Source: Porticoccaceae bacterium (GTDB taxonomy: Bacteria > Pseudomonadota > Gammaproteobacteria > Pseudomonadales > Porticoccaceae). Taken from it: a stretch of 64,000 nucleotides of DNA. The notes beneath the pieces are model-generated. The model ran no database searches and had not been told where the DNA came from. It saw only the letters and a program-made list of their open reading frames with translations. A program made the position numbers and the translations under genes. Shown here one piece after another: positions 27,925 through 36,880 of this stretch (the first letter of the stretch is position 1; the number at the start of each line of letters is the position of its first letter). The stretch spans positions 1 through 64,000 of the forward strand of contig JABJOY010000024.1 in assembly GCA_018664075.1 (NCBI GenBank). The letters run 5' to 3'.

Positions 27925-30186
27925 ATGTCCCATAACTCAATGAGTGCAACACCTATCATCAATCGCCTTGTGGTGGTTGGTCTGGGGCTTATTGGCTCGA
28001 GTTTAGCGGCCGCAGCCCGTGAAAAAGGCTTGGCCAAAGAAGTGATTGGCATTTCTCGCCGCGCTTCGACGGTCGAGATAGCGGTGAAAGCAGGCATTAT
28101 TGATCGCGGTGAAGATACTGTAGCAGCAGTAGCTGCAGAGCTTGGTGAAGGGGATATGCTGGTAATTGGCGTGCCTACCTTAACCGTGCCCGCAGTCTTG
28201 CAGGACTGCGCCAATTTGCTCACAGTCGATGTCACCATAACAGATGTGGCCAGTGTTAAAGGCTCAGTCATGGATGCAGCCATTGATATTTATGGCCAGC
28301 TGCCCAGCCAGTTTGTGCCAGGTCATCCTATTGCCGGCTCAGAGAAAAGCGGCGTTACTGCGGCCAATTCCAACTTGTTTATTGACCATCGGGTGATTCT
28401 CACCCCAGATACCAGTACCGCAGACAAGCATATACAGCTGGTTGCGGCGCTATGGACAGGGGCAGGGGCCACAGTCTCTAGTATGGCGCGCAAAGAGCAT
28501 GATGAAATTCTTGCCGCCACCAGCCATCTGCCCCATTTTCTTGCCTACTCCCTAGTGGATACCCTGGCAGCAATGGGTGATAACCGGGAAATCTTTCGCT
28601 ACGCCGCCGGTGGCTTTCGGGACTTTACCAGAATCGCAGCCAGCGACCCGGTGATGTGGCGGGATATTGCCCTCGCCAACCGCGAATCTATTCTCACCAT
28701 TCTCGATCAGGTGATGGACAACTTTAAAGAAATGCGCAGCGCTATAGATAGTGGCGATGCAGATTACATGATGAGCGTGTTTACCCGAGCTCGGGATGCG
28801 CGCAATCATTTTGGCCAAATTCTAGAACAACAAGCATTACAGGGTGGAATACAGAGTCCCATGGTAGAAAAAATAAGTAACTATCGGGTAAAACCCGGTG
28901 GCAATGCAGTAGGGGATATTCGAGTTCCCGGTGATAAATCAATGTCCCACCGCTCCATTATGCTGGGCTCCCTGGCCGAGGGGCTGACTGAAGTCACCGG
29001 CTTTCTTGAAGGTGAAGACAGCCTGGCCACATTGCAGTCATTCCGCGATATGGGTGTGGTGATTCAAGGCCCGGAGCAGGGTCGAGTTGCTATTAATGGC
29101 GTTGGGCTGCATGGCCTTAAAGCTCCAGGCAAGCCACTGTATCTGGGCAATTCCGGCACTTCCATACGTCTGCTTAGCGGGCTGTTGGCCGGCCAGGCCT
29201 TTGATGTAGAGCTTACTGGCGATGCCTCGCTGTCAGGCCGCCCCATGGGTCGTGTGGCCGACCCATTGCGTGAGATGGGTGCAGTGATTGAAACTGCAGA
29301 AGGCGGCAGACCACCATTAAAAATTAAAGGCGGGCAAAAGTTGACGCCAATTGACTACCAGATGCCCATGGCCAGTGCCCAGGTTAAGTCCTGTGTTTTG
29401 TTGGCTGGCCTCTATGCCGAAGGCGAGACCTCAGTGGTTGAGCCTGCGCCCACTCGCGACCATACCGAACGCATGTTGCGGGGCTTTGGTTACTCTGTGA
29501 CCACAGATGGCAGCAAAGCCTCACTCCGCGGCGGCGGCAGCTTAACCGCCACTCGTATTGATGTGCCAGCAGATATCTCCAGTGCCGCATTCTTTATGGT
29601 CGCCGCGGCTATAGTGCCGGGGTCTAATATTGTGCTGCGCCATGTGGGTGTTAACCCAACCCGGGTTGGGGTGATTAATATTCTGCGCCAGATGGGCACC
29701 AGCATCGAGCTGTTTAATGAAACAGAAGTGGGCGGCGAACCGGTGGCTGACATTCGTGTTCAATACGGCGAGCTGAAGGGCATTAATATCCCGGAGGATC
29801 AGGTGCCATTGGCAATTGATGAATTCCCTGTACTGTTTGTAGCCGCGGCCTGTGCCGAAGGTCTTACCGTGCTTACCGGTGCGGAAGAACTGCGGGTTAA
29901 AGAGAGCGACCGTATTCAGAGCATGGCCGATGGCCTGGTGACTCTGGGCATTGATGCCCAGTCCACTCCCGATGGCATTCGTATTCAGGGTGGCCAGCTG
30001 GGTTCAGGACAAGTGCATAGCCATGATGATCATCGTATTGCCATGGCCTTCACCATAGCGGCACTGCGCGCCACAGGGGAGATACTGGTCCATGACTGCA
30101 ATAATGTCGCCACCTCATTTCCCAACTTTATTAATTTAGCACGCCAGGTAGGCATTGATCTGCAGCGAGAAATGTTAGGCGATTAA
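27925..30186 (+). CDS. tyrA-aroA: Fused prephenate dehydrogenase (TyrA) and EPSP synthase (AroA)
   Basis: 753 aa. The first part (about residues 1-300) is a cyclohexadienyl/prephenate dehydrogenase with the NAD motif VVGLGLIGSSLA, PGHPIAGSEKSGV and the helical dimerisation domain. The second part (about 315-750) is 3-phosphoshikimate 1-carboxyvinyltransferase with GDKSMSHRSIMLGSLAEG, LGNSGTSIRLLSG and RVKESDRIQSMADGL. One protein therefore covers the last shikimate step and the tyrosine branch. The fusion is known from pseudomonads and relatives. hisC, usually between pheA and this gene in Pseudomonas, is absent. Confidence 0.96.
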   Translation: MSHNSMSATPIINRLVVVGLGLIGSSLAAAAREKGLAKEVIGISRRASTVEIAVKAGIIDRGEDTVAAVAAELGEGDMLVIGVPTLTVPAVLQDCANLLTVDVTITDVASVKGSVMDAAIDIYGQLPSQFVPGHPIAGSEKSGVTAANSNLFIDHRVILTPDTSTADKHIQLVAALWTGAGATVSSMARKEHDEILAATSHLPHFLAYSLVDTLAAMGDNREIFRYAAGGFRDFTRIAASDPVMWRDIALANRESILTILDQVMDNFKEMRSAIDSGDADYMMSVFTRARDARNHFGQILEQQALQGGIQSPMVEKISNYRVKPGGNAVGDIRVPGDKSMSHRSIMLGSLAEGLTEVTGFLEGEDSLATLQSFRDMGVVIQGPEQGRVAINGVGLHGLKAPGKPLYLGNSGTSIRLLSGLLAGQAFDVELTGDASLSGRPMGRVADPLREMGAVIETAEGGRPPLKIKGGQKLTPIDYQMPMASAQVKSCVLLAGLYAEGETSVVEPAPTRDHTERMLRGFGYSVTTDGSKASLRGGGSLTATRIDVPADISSAAFFMVAAAIVPGSNIVLRHVGVNPTRVGVINILRQMGTSIELFNETEVGGEPVADIRVQYGELKGINIPEDQVPLAIDEFPVLFVAAACAEGLTVLTGAEELRVKESDRIQSMADGLVTLGIDAQSTPDGIRIQGGQLGSGQVHSHDDHRIAMAFTIAALRATGEILVHDCNNVATSFPNFINLARQVGIDLQREMLGD

Positions 30187-30219
30187 CCCGCTTATCAGTT
30201 CAGATACAAAGGTAAAACC

Positions 30220-30906
30220 ATGGCAACTATTATTACAATTGACGGCCCAAGCGGGGCTGGCAAAGGCACTATCAGCCGTATGTTGGCGAAAAAGCTGCGC
30301 TTCCATTATCTGGATAGCGGCGCCCTCTATCGGCTCCTGGGGCTGGCTGCAGTGCGTCACAGTGTTGATATGGCCAATCAACAGGACCTCAGCACACTGG
30401 CCGGTCATATGGATATAGACTTTGAGGCTAGCGGTGATGAGTTAAAGGTTTTGCTGGAAGGCGAAGATGTCAGTCTCGAATTGCGCACCGAAAATACCGG
30501 CGCTCTGGCATCTCAGGTCGCGTCATTGCCCAATGTTCGCGCAGCACTGCTCAGACGCCAGCAGCTGTTTGCCAAAGAGCCTGGCCTGGTTGCCGATGGT
30601 CGCGATATGGGCACAGTGGTTTTTCCCGAGGCTCCACTCAAAATTTATCTGACGGCCAGCGCCGAAGAGCGCGCCCAGCGCCGCTATAAAGAGTTGCTTG
30701 CCAAAGGCGAAAATGTTAGTCTGCGCGCCCTTGAAGAGCAGGTGCGCTCTCGAGATGAACGGGATATGAGCCGAGATGCTTCGCCATTGATACCAGCGGC
30801 GGATGCAGTGCAGTTAGACAGCTCGGAGTTATCTATTCAAGAAGTGATGGATACAGTGCTAAACCTGGTGTACTTAAAAGGTCTTGCAACCAGTGTCGAT
30901 CATTAA
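30220..30906 (+). CDS. cmk: Cytidylate kinase
   Basis: 228 aa. The P-loop ITIDGPSGAGKGTISRMLAKKL is at the N-terminus, followed by YLDSGALYRLLGLAA, the CMP-binding insert, and VADGRDMGTVVFPEAPLKIYLTASAEERAQRR. It phosphorylates CMP and dCMP, recycling nucleotides from RNA and lipid synthesis. It follows the TyrA-AroA gene by 33 bases and precedes rpsA, a nearly universal order in this group. Confidence 0.96.
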   Translation: MATIITIDGPSGAGKGTISRMLAKKLRFHYLDSGALYRLLGLAAVRHSVDMANQQDLSTLAGHMDIDFEASGDELKVLLEGEDVSLELRTENTGALASQVASLPNVRAALLRRQQLFAKEPGLVADGRDMGTVVFPEAPLKIYLTASAEERAQRRYKELLAKGENVSLRALEEQVRSRDERDMSRDASPLIPAADAVQLDSSELSIQEVMDTVLNLVYLKGLATSVDH

Positions 30907-30962
30907 ACGGGCTTTCCAGCAATTGCCAGCTAACATTGCTGCAAGCCTTTATTTTAACTGAC

Positions 30963-30983
30963 CCGCGTAAACTGGCCACGCGG
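30963..30983 (+). other. Short hairpin in the rpsA leader
   Basis: CCGCG (30963-30967) and CGCGG (30979-30983) can pair across an 11-base loop, followed by AAAAAAG. It lies about 50 bases upstream of the rpsA start. S1 is known to control its own translation in E. coli, but whether this hairpin takes part cannot be told from sequence. Confidence 0.25.
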
Positions 30984-31034
30984 AAAAAAGAGATCAGCCC
31001 ATGCTGTCACTCTGTCAATACTTAGGTATTTCCC

Positions 31035-32708
31035 ATGAGCGAAAATTTCGCAGATCTATTTGAAGAAAGTCTACAAACCGTAGAAATGAACCCCGGCGCC
31101 ATTATTACTGGCGTAATTATCGATGTCGATAAAGACTGGGTTACCGTGCATGCTGGTCTAAAGTCTGAAGGCGTTATTCCCGCGGAACAATTTTTTAACG
31201 ATAAAGGTGAACTTGAAGTTGCTGTTGGCGACGAAGTTCAGGTTGCTCTGGAAGCTGTTGAAGATGGCTTCGGTGCTACCAAACTTTCTCGTGAGAAAGC
31301 CCGCCGTGCAGAATCCTGGATCGAGCTTGAAGCAGCACATACTGCTGATGAAGTGGTTACAGGTGTTATCTCCGGTAAGGTTAAAGGTGGTTTCACAGTT
31401 GATGTTCGCGGCTTGCGCGCGTTCCTGCCAGGTTCACTGGTTGATGTTCGCCCACTGCGCGAAATTACTCACCTGGAAAACATCGAATTAGAATTTAAAG
31501 TGATCAAACTCGACCCCAAGCGCAACAACGTTGTTGTTAGCCGTCGTGCGGTAATGGAGAGTGCAAACTCTGTAGAGCGCGAAGAACTGCTGGCCAACCT
31601 GGAAGAAGGCGCGTCACTGAAAGGTGTTATTAAGAACCTGACTGACTACGGTGCCTTTGTTGATCTGGGCGGCATTGATGGCCTGCTGCATATCACTGAT
31701 ATGTCTTGGAAGCGCATCAAGCACCCATCCGAGATGATCAATGTTGGCGACGAGATTGATGTTAAGGTTCTCAAATTTGACCGTGAGCGCAACCGCGTAT
31801 CGCTGGGCATGAAACAGATGGGCGAAGATCCCTGGGGCGACATCAAAGGTCGTTACCCAGAGGGCGCACGCTGTAAAGCCAAGATCACCAACCTCACCGA
31901 CTACGGTTGTTTTGCCGAGCTGGAAGATGGTGTTGAAGGTCTGGTACACGTTTCTGAAATGGATTGGACTAACAAAAATGTTCACCCATCCAAGATCGTT
32001 GATCTGGGTCAGGAAGTTGAAGTTATGGTACTGGACATCGACGAAGAACGCCGTCGTATCTCTCTGGGTATCAAGCAGTGCTTCACCAACCCATGGGATG
32101 ACTTTGCTTCAAGCATGACCAAAGGCGACAAGATCTCAGGCAAGATCAAATCTATCACTGACTTCGGTATCTTTATCGGTCTGGACGGTGGTATCGATGG
32201 TCTGGTTCACCTGTCAGATATCTCCTGGAACGAAACTGGCGAAGAAGCTGTTCGCAACTTCAAGAAAGGCGAAGAAGTTGAGACTGTTGTGCTTAGCATT
32301 GATGCAGAACGTGAGCGTATCTCGCTGGGCATTAAGCAGCTTTCAGACGATCCGTTTAACAACTACGTAGCCGAGAACGACAAGGGTGCGATTGTTAAAG
32401 GAACTGTTAAAGAAGTTGACGCCAAAGGCGCGGTTATCGACCTGGGTAACGACATCGAAGCTTCACTGAAAGGCTCTGAGCTATCTCGCGACAAAGTAGA
32501 AGATGCCCGCAATGAGCTGACGGTTGGTGCTGAAGTTGAAGCCAAGATTATTAATGTGGATCGCAAGAACCGCACAATTAGTCTGTCGATCAAAGCGAAA
32601 GATGTTTCTGACGAAAAAGATGCAGTTAAAGCGCATCGCAAGACAGAAGCTGATACAGCATCACCAGCTACTATCGGTGACCTGATCAAGGCTCAAATGG
32701 ACAAATAA
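31035..32708 (+). CDS. rpsA: 30S ribosomal protein S1
   Basis: 557 aa, the same length as E. coli S1, with six S1 OB-fold repeats. Repeats three to six are most obvious ([117 protein letters not shown]). Repeats one and two bind the ribosome and S2, and the later ones bind mRNA leaders. Base use here is more biased than in the neighbours, as expected for a very highly expressed gene. A strong terminator follows. Confidence 0.98.
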   Translation: MSENFADLFEESLQTVEMNPGAIITGVIIDVDKDWVTVHAGLKSEGVIPAEQFFNDKGELEVAVGDEVQVALEAVEDGFGATKLSREKARRAESWIELEAAHTADEVVTGVISGKVKGGFTVDVRGLRAFLPGSLVDVRPLREITHLENIELEFKVIKLDPKRNNVVVSRRAVMESANSVEREELLANLEEGASLKGVIKNLTDYGAFVDLGGIDGLLHITDMSWKRIKHPSEMINVGDEIDVKVLKFDRERNRVSLGMKQMGEDPWGDIKGRYPEGARCKAKITNLTDYGCFAELEDGVEGLVHVSEMDWTNKNVHPSKIVDLGQEVEVMVLDIDEERRRISLGIKQCFTNPWDDFASSMTKGDKISGKIKSITDFGIFIGLDGGIDGLVHLSDISWNETGEEAVRNFKKGEEVETVVLSIDAERERISLGIKQLSDDPFNNYVAENDKGAIVKGTVKEVDAKGAVIDLGNDIEASLKGSELSRDKVEDARNELTVGAEVEAKIINVDRKNRTISLSIKAKDVSDEKDAVKAHRKTEADTASPATIGDLIKAQMDK

Positions 32709-32723
32709 GGTTCAATTGAGTTC

Positions 32724-32753
32724 AAAAAGGGTGGCTATGCCACCCTTTTTTTT
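32724..32753 (+). terminator. Rho-independent terminator after rpsA
   Basis: GGGTGGC (32729-32735), loop TAT, GCCACCC (32739-32745), then a run of eight T (32746-32753). The upstream arm is preceded by five A, extending the stem. It starts 15 bases after the rpsA stop, so ihfB must have its own promoter or depend on readthrough. Confidence 0.93.
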
Positions 32754-32865
32754 GTCCTGAAAAGGGCATTTGCCCAAGTTTTGCTTGAATAAATTTAAAA
32801 CTTCAATAAAATCAAAGAGTAACAAAGCCCATAACAACTTCGGATCAACAAGACGCTAAACCGGC

Positions 32866-33150
32866 ATGACCAAATCTGAACTTATCGACAAGATCTCCGC
32901 CAGTCAGGACCAGCTTCCACCTAAAGATGTGGAAATCGCCGTGCGCATGATTTTAGAGAGAATGACCTCAGCACTGGTTGGCAATCAGCGTATAGAAATC
33001 CGCGGCTTTGGCAGTTTTTCCCTGCACTACCGCGCACCCAGAGTAGGGCGCAACCCCAAAACCGGCGACGCAGTGCAATTAACTGGCAAGTACGTCCCAT
33101 ACTTCAAACCAGGCAAAGACCTGCGCACCAGAGTAAACGATAGCCTGTAA
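32866..33150 (+). CDS. ihfB: Integration host factor subunit beta
   Basis: 94 aa. The HU/IHF fold reads [18 protein letters not shown] at the start, [14 protein letters not shown] in the middle and the DNA-intercalating arm [12 protein letters not shown]. The length and the arm sequence fit IhfB rather than HU. With IhfA it bends DNA sharply at specific sites. The upstream gap is AT-rich, with a weak promoter candidate (TTGCTT near 32781). The rpsA-ihfB order is conserved. Confidence 0.95.
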   Translation: MTKSELIDKISASQDQLPPKDVEIAVRMILERMTSALVGNQRIEIRGFGSFSLHYRAPRVGRNPKTGDAVQLTGKYVPYFKPGKDLRTRVNDSL

Positions 33151-33184
33151 TCAATATTTGGCCAGTACGACAGATCAATCGATA

Positions 33185-33218
33185 ATAAAAAAGGGGATAA
33201 CGCAGTTATCCCCTTTTT
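33185..33218. terminator. Rho-independent terminator between ihfB and the PQQ dehydrogenase gene
   Basis: GGGGATAAC (33193-33201), loop GCA, GTTATCCCC (33205-33213), flanked by AAAAAA on the left and TTTTT (33214-33218) on the right. The stem is perfect over nine bases and has A and T tracts on both sides, so it can terminate ihfB from the left and the leftward dehydrogenase gene from the right. Confidence 0.93.
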
Positions 33219-33236
33219 CACATATCGGATGTAGCT

Positions 33237-35447
33237 TTAGTACATCATATCCCGCGTCGCATTTAGCATCCATGGGAAGTACACCCCAAGCTTTGCCGCA
33301 CCGTAGGACACCCAGTACTCGATCTTCTGCATAAATGTCATCTCAACCTTCTCTGGCAGCTGCTGTTGCTGTCTGTCGAGATAGGCGTGAATGGCTTCTG
33401 CATCTTCCATGCTGTTAGTCTCGTAGAAACCCACCATGCCTTTGTGAGCTCTTGAGCCGCCCAGAACTATGCCGACAAAGTCTATATGGGTCTGCTCACT
33501 CATATAGCGCAGGTCAGGCACAACATAATTACTCTTGGCGCTGATACCATGACAAGTGCCACAGTTACGGCCATAGAGTTCCTCACCTTTTTTGATTATC
33601 TCAGGGTCGGTGATGGCTTCGTGGCCCAGGGCCAGAATGGTGGCCAGACTTTCATCGGGCAGGGTTTTGGTTTGGCCAAAGTCGCCCAGTTTAAAAACCA
33701 GCAGTTTGTTTTGATTGACCTTGTTGCGCTTCAGGTCGTCGCCGATCGTCAGCATTACTGTGCCGCCGCTGCCCTGGGCAACGGCGATATATTGCTCGCC
33801 GTCCAGCTCATAGCTCATGGGGCCAGCCAGTACGGCGCTGTCGGATTGATACTGCCATAGAGAGTCGCCATTTTCTGCATCATAGGCGGTGAAGGTGCCT
33901 TTGCCAGTGCCCTGGAAAACCAGGTCGCCGTCGGTGCTTAAAATGCCTCCATTGGCTGGTTTATCATGGTGCACTTTCCAGGCTGCTTCCTGTTTGACCG
34001 GGTCCCAGGCCAATAGCTCACCATAGACCAGAGCATCGGTTGAAGCTTTGCCGGCGACCCAGCTCAGAGGGTCTCTGGATTCATTCAGGTCGACGCCGGT
34101 GTTCCAGCGGTTAAGCTGATACTTGGTGGTTTTCTGGGCGCTAAAGTAATGGGGAATGCTCTGTGCCGGAATATACATCAGACCGGTTTTGGGGCTGAAG
34201 GACATGGGCTGCCAGTTGTGGGCGCCGTAGGGTGAGGGCCAGATATAGCTGCCACCATTTGACTGGTAGTCGGCATATTCTGTTTCTACCGGACGGCCGG
34301 TTTCCATATCAATATGGCTGGCCCAGGTTACTTTGGCGAAGGGTTCTGCGGACAGCAGCTCACCGGTGGCGCGGTCCAGCACATAGAAGAAGCCGTTTTT
34401 GGGCGCCTGCATTATCACCTGACGCATCTCGCCTTTGTGTTCAATCTCTGCCAATGTCAGCTGCTGGGTGGCGGTGTAGTCCCAGTTATCTTTGGGTGTT
34501 ACCTGATAGTGCCACACATAGGCACCAGTATCTGGGCGCAGGGCTACGATGGAACTCACGTAAAGGTTGTCGCCGCCGCCGGGGCTGCGCAGGTCGCGGT
34601 TCCAGGGGGAGCCATTGCCTGTGCCTATATAGAGTAGGTCCAGATCCGGGTCATAGACGATGGAGTCCCAGACGGTACCACCGCCGCCACCGAGCTTGTG
34701 CCAAGACTTGTCGCCCCAGGTTTCTACGGCTCTTTCAAGGGCAGGGTGTTCCTGAGGCTTGTTGGGGTCGCCCGGCACTGTGTAGAAACGCCATAACTGG
34801 TCGCCGGTGGCGGTGTCGTAGGCGGTGATATAGCCGCGCACGCCGAGCTCTGCGCCGCCGTTACCGATAATGATCTTGCCATCTACAATGCGAGGTGCGC
34901 CGGTGACACTGTAGTTGCTGTTGGCTGGGGTGGTCTGCACGGACCAGTTCTGTTCACCGGTCTTGGCGTCCAGTGCGATCAGACGTCCATCCAAGGTGCC
35001 AAAGAATACTTGCAGGCCTGTCTCTGCATCGCCCTGCCACAGGGCTACGCCGCGGTTGACTGCACCACAGCAGGCTTTAATCAGATGGTCTCTGGGTACC
35101 TGTGCATCGTAGTGCCACAGTTCTTCGCCGGTGCGAGCATCAAGGGCGTGAACATGGGCCCAGCCAGTGCTAACATAAAGTACGCCCTCGTGCATCAATG
35201 GCGTGGCTTCCATACCCCTTGCGGTGGAAAATTTAAATGACCAGGCGAGATCCAGTTCATCGACATTGTCGCGATTAATCTTATCCAGCGGGCTGAACCG
35301 CTGCTCTTTGTAATTGCGGCCGTAACTCAGCCATTCGCTGTCTGGATTGCTAATGGTCTCTTGATTGACGATGCTAGCCTGGGTTTGCATAACCCCAGCG
35401 CCCAGTAGCAACATTGCGGCGGTAACTTTGATGAGTCGGGATGCCAT
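33237..35447 (-). CDS. PQQ-dependent alcohol dehydrogenase with C-terminal cytochrome c (type II quinohemoprotein)
   Basis: 736 aa with a signal peptide (residues 1 to about 24). The eight-bladed propeller spans about residues 35-600, with repeated tryptophan-docking segments (ALDARTGEELWHYD; ALDAKTGEQNWSV; AYDTATGDQLWRF). The vicinal cysteine pair is C126-C127 (KACCGAVNRG). The probable catalytic aspartate is D323 in NWDYTATQQ; the residue two positions on is T, not D, which points to calcium rather than a lanthanide as cofactor metal. A cytochrome c domain near residue 630 has the heme motif CGTCH. The protein would oxidise an alcohol in the periplasm and pass electrons through its own heme. 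GGGGAG precedes the start. The gene is 41 bases downstream of the HCCA-like gene. Confidence 0.92.
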   Translation of the reverse strand: MASRLIKVTAAMLLLGAGVMQTQASIVNQETISNPDSEWLSYGRNYKEQRFSPLDKINRDNVDELDLAWSFKFSTARGMEATPLMHEGVLYVSTGWAHVHALDARTGEELWHYDAQVPRDHLIKACCGAVNRGVALWQGDAETGLQVFFGTLDGRLIALDAKTGEQNWSVQTTPANSNYSVTGAPRIVDGKIIIGNGGAELGVRGYITAYDTATGDQLWRFYTVPGDPNKPQEHPALERAVETWGDKSWHKLGGGGGTVWDSIVYDPDLDLLYIGTGNGSPWNRDLRSPGGGDNLYVSSIVALRPDTGAYVWHYQVTPKDNWDYTATQQLTLAEIEHKGEMRQVIMQAPKNGFFYVLDRATGELLSAEPFAKVTWASHIDMETGRPVETEYADYQSNGGSYIWPSPYGAHNWQPMSFSPKTGLMYIPAQSIPHYFSAQKTTKYQLNRWNTGVDLNESRDPLSWVAGKASTDALVYGELLAWDPVKQEAAWKVHHDKPANGGILSTDGDLVFQGTGKGTFTAYDAENGDSLWQYQSDSAVLAGPMSYELDGEQYIAVAQGSGGTVMLTIGDDLKRNKVNQNKLLVFKLGDFGQTKTLPDESLATILALGHEAITDPEIIKKGEELYGRNCGTCHGISAKSNYVVPDLRYMSEQTHIDFVGIVLGGSRAHKGMVGFYETNSMEDAEAIHAYLDRQQQQLPEKVEMTFMQKIEYWVSYGAAKLGVYFPWMLNATRDMMY

Positions 35448-35488
35448 AGGATTCTCCCCTGTTTATTTTTTAATTATTGTTGTAAGTT

Positions 35489-36076
35489 TTATTGTAGGGC
35501 CATTTCGATAAATTGCATACGATCCTGGCCGAAAAACATATCGTCGCCAATAAACATGGTTGGGGCGCCAAAACAGCCCCGGGCGACAGCCGCTTCCGTG
35601 TTGCTGATCAAGGCGGCTTTGACCTCTGGTTCCTGAGTACCGGCAATAATCTGTTGTGCATCAAGCCCGGCATCGGATAGCACTCTGCCAACAACCTCCA
35701 GATCACCCATATTCTCTCTATCGACCCAGATTGCATTGAACACAGCCTCTATGTAGGCCTGACAATACTCTTTGCCTTGAGCTGCAACGGCGCCGCGCAT
35801 CAGATTTAGGGTGTTGATGGGGAAGTGGGGGTTGATGGTCAGTGGCACCTGATACAGGGCGGCAAAGCGGGGCAGGTCATGGGCCAGCATGTAGTTGCCT
35901 TTGGCGGGAACTGTTACGGGCGATGTATTGCCTGTGGCTTTAAACAGGCCGCCGAGTAGTATGGGGCGATAGTCAATGGTGCAGTTATATTCTGCACCGA
36001 GTTGCTGGAGGCGTCGGTGGGCCAAATAGGCTGTGGGGCTACCGAAATCAAAATAAAATTCGACGGTTTGACTCAT
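35489..36076 (-). CDS. 2-hydroxychromene-2-carboxylate isomerase/kappa-GST-like DsbA-fold protein
   Basis: 195 aa. It starts with VEFYFDFGSPTAYLAHRRLQQL, the HCCA-isomerase signature in which a serine replaces the redox cysteine of DsbA. It continues with YRPILLGGLFKATGN, and ends with GCFGAPTMFIGDDMFFGQDRM, the cis-proline loop. Family members use glutathione to isomerise aromatic-degradation intermediates or act as kappa-class GSTs. It lies upstream of the PQQ dehydrogenase on the same strand and probably shares its transcript. Confidence 0.88.
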   Translation of the reverse strand: MSQTVEFYFDFGSPTAYLAHRRLQQLGAEYNCTIDYRPILLGGLFKATGNTSPVTVPAKGNYMLAHDLPRFAALYQVPLTINPHFPINTLNLMRGAVAAQGKEYCQAYIEAVFNAIWVDRENMGDLEVVGRVLSDAGLDAQQIIAGTQEPEVKAALISNTEAAVARGCFGAPTMFIGDDMFFGQDRMQFIEMALQ

Positions 36077-36160
36077 TGCAATTGCCTGTTCTGTACTGGT
36101 GTGAATCCTGAGCTTATTTTTGGCTAGAGAGTAGCGTCGGTAAGGCTTGGTTGTAAATCG

Positions 36161-36191
36161 AAAAGCATGACCCGTCAGTTCGGGTTTATGC
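36161..36191 (-). terminator. Probable rho-independent terminator of the tetR gene
   Basis: On the minus strand ACCCG (plus 36185-36181) pairs with CGGGT (36174-36170) across a six-base loop, with an outer GCAT/ATGC extension, followed by TTTT and then a T-rich stretch. It begins 16 bases after the tetR stop and separates tetR from the HCCA-like gene. The stem is short, so efficiency is uncertain. Confidence 0.5.
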
Positions 36192-36206
36192 CGCTGCGGC
36201 TACTGG

Positions 36207-36797
36207 CTATTTGGCTGCAATCAGCGGATTGAGAATATCTTCAATCAGACTGATGCTGGCCTCTGGGCTCAGAGACTGGTGATCTCGCAGTCGGTTCCAG
36301 TATTCGAAAGACAAAATAGCGACAACGGCTTCCTGGATATTGTTGCCAAGCCCGGTTAGCTCCGGCAGCGAGGCGTAGATATTGCTGCGCAGCTGGTTTT
36401 GGTAGTGCTGGTAATTGTGCTTGAGAAATGCAGATCTCCAGCGCCTGGTGGCGGTGGATTTTAAAATATTGGCATGGTCTTCGTACAGATTGCCCAGCTG
36501 TTTTACGGTATGGGTAATGCGCTGTTGCAGGGGCTGCTGCTCATCGGCTTGTTGCAGACGGTGATTAAATTCTTTGCGCCACAGCTCGTCAGCGGTGGCA
36601 AAAATAGCCTCCATATCTTCAAAGTGACGGAACACTGAGCGGATGCCGACCTTGGCGTGATCAGCCACTTGCTGGGCCGTGGGTACCAGATTGCCCTGGG
36701 CGATAAGCTGCAGCATGGCTTCAACAATCACCTGTCTGCTGCGGTCGCTGCGAAGGCGGCGGCCATCTACTTTTGCTGGACTGGTGTTATCTGACAT
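36207..36797 (-). CDS. TetR/AcrR family transcriptional regulator
   Basis: 196 aa. The N-terminal helix-turn-helix reads SRQVIVEAMLQLIAQGNLVPTAQQVADHAKVGIRSVFRHFEDMEAIF (about residues 20-66), the TetR pattern. The ligand-binding helical domain is variable. TetR proteins usually repress adjacent genes until a small molecule binds. Possible targets are the leftward HCCA-PQQ pair, the exported MBL-fold gene, or the divergent promoter at 38.0 kb with its nested palindrome. Confidence 0.88.
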   Translation of the reverse strand: MSDNTSPAKVDGRRLRSDRSRQVIVEAMLQLIAQGNLVPTAQQVADHAKVGIRSVFRHFEDMEAIFATADELWRKEFNHRLQQADEQQPLQQRITHTVKQLGNLYEDHANILKSTATRRWRSAFLKHNYQHYQNQLRSNIYASLPELTGLGNNIQEAVVAILSFEYWNRLRDHQSLSPEASISLIEDILNPLIAAK

Positions 36798-36880
36798 AGG
36801 AATAACTTCTAAGGGATCGGTAAGGGGTTAAGTCTGTCATATTTAGAGAAAATTTGCACTCCGCCCGGGCCTTTCGCTGG

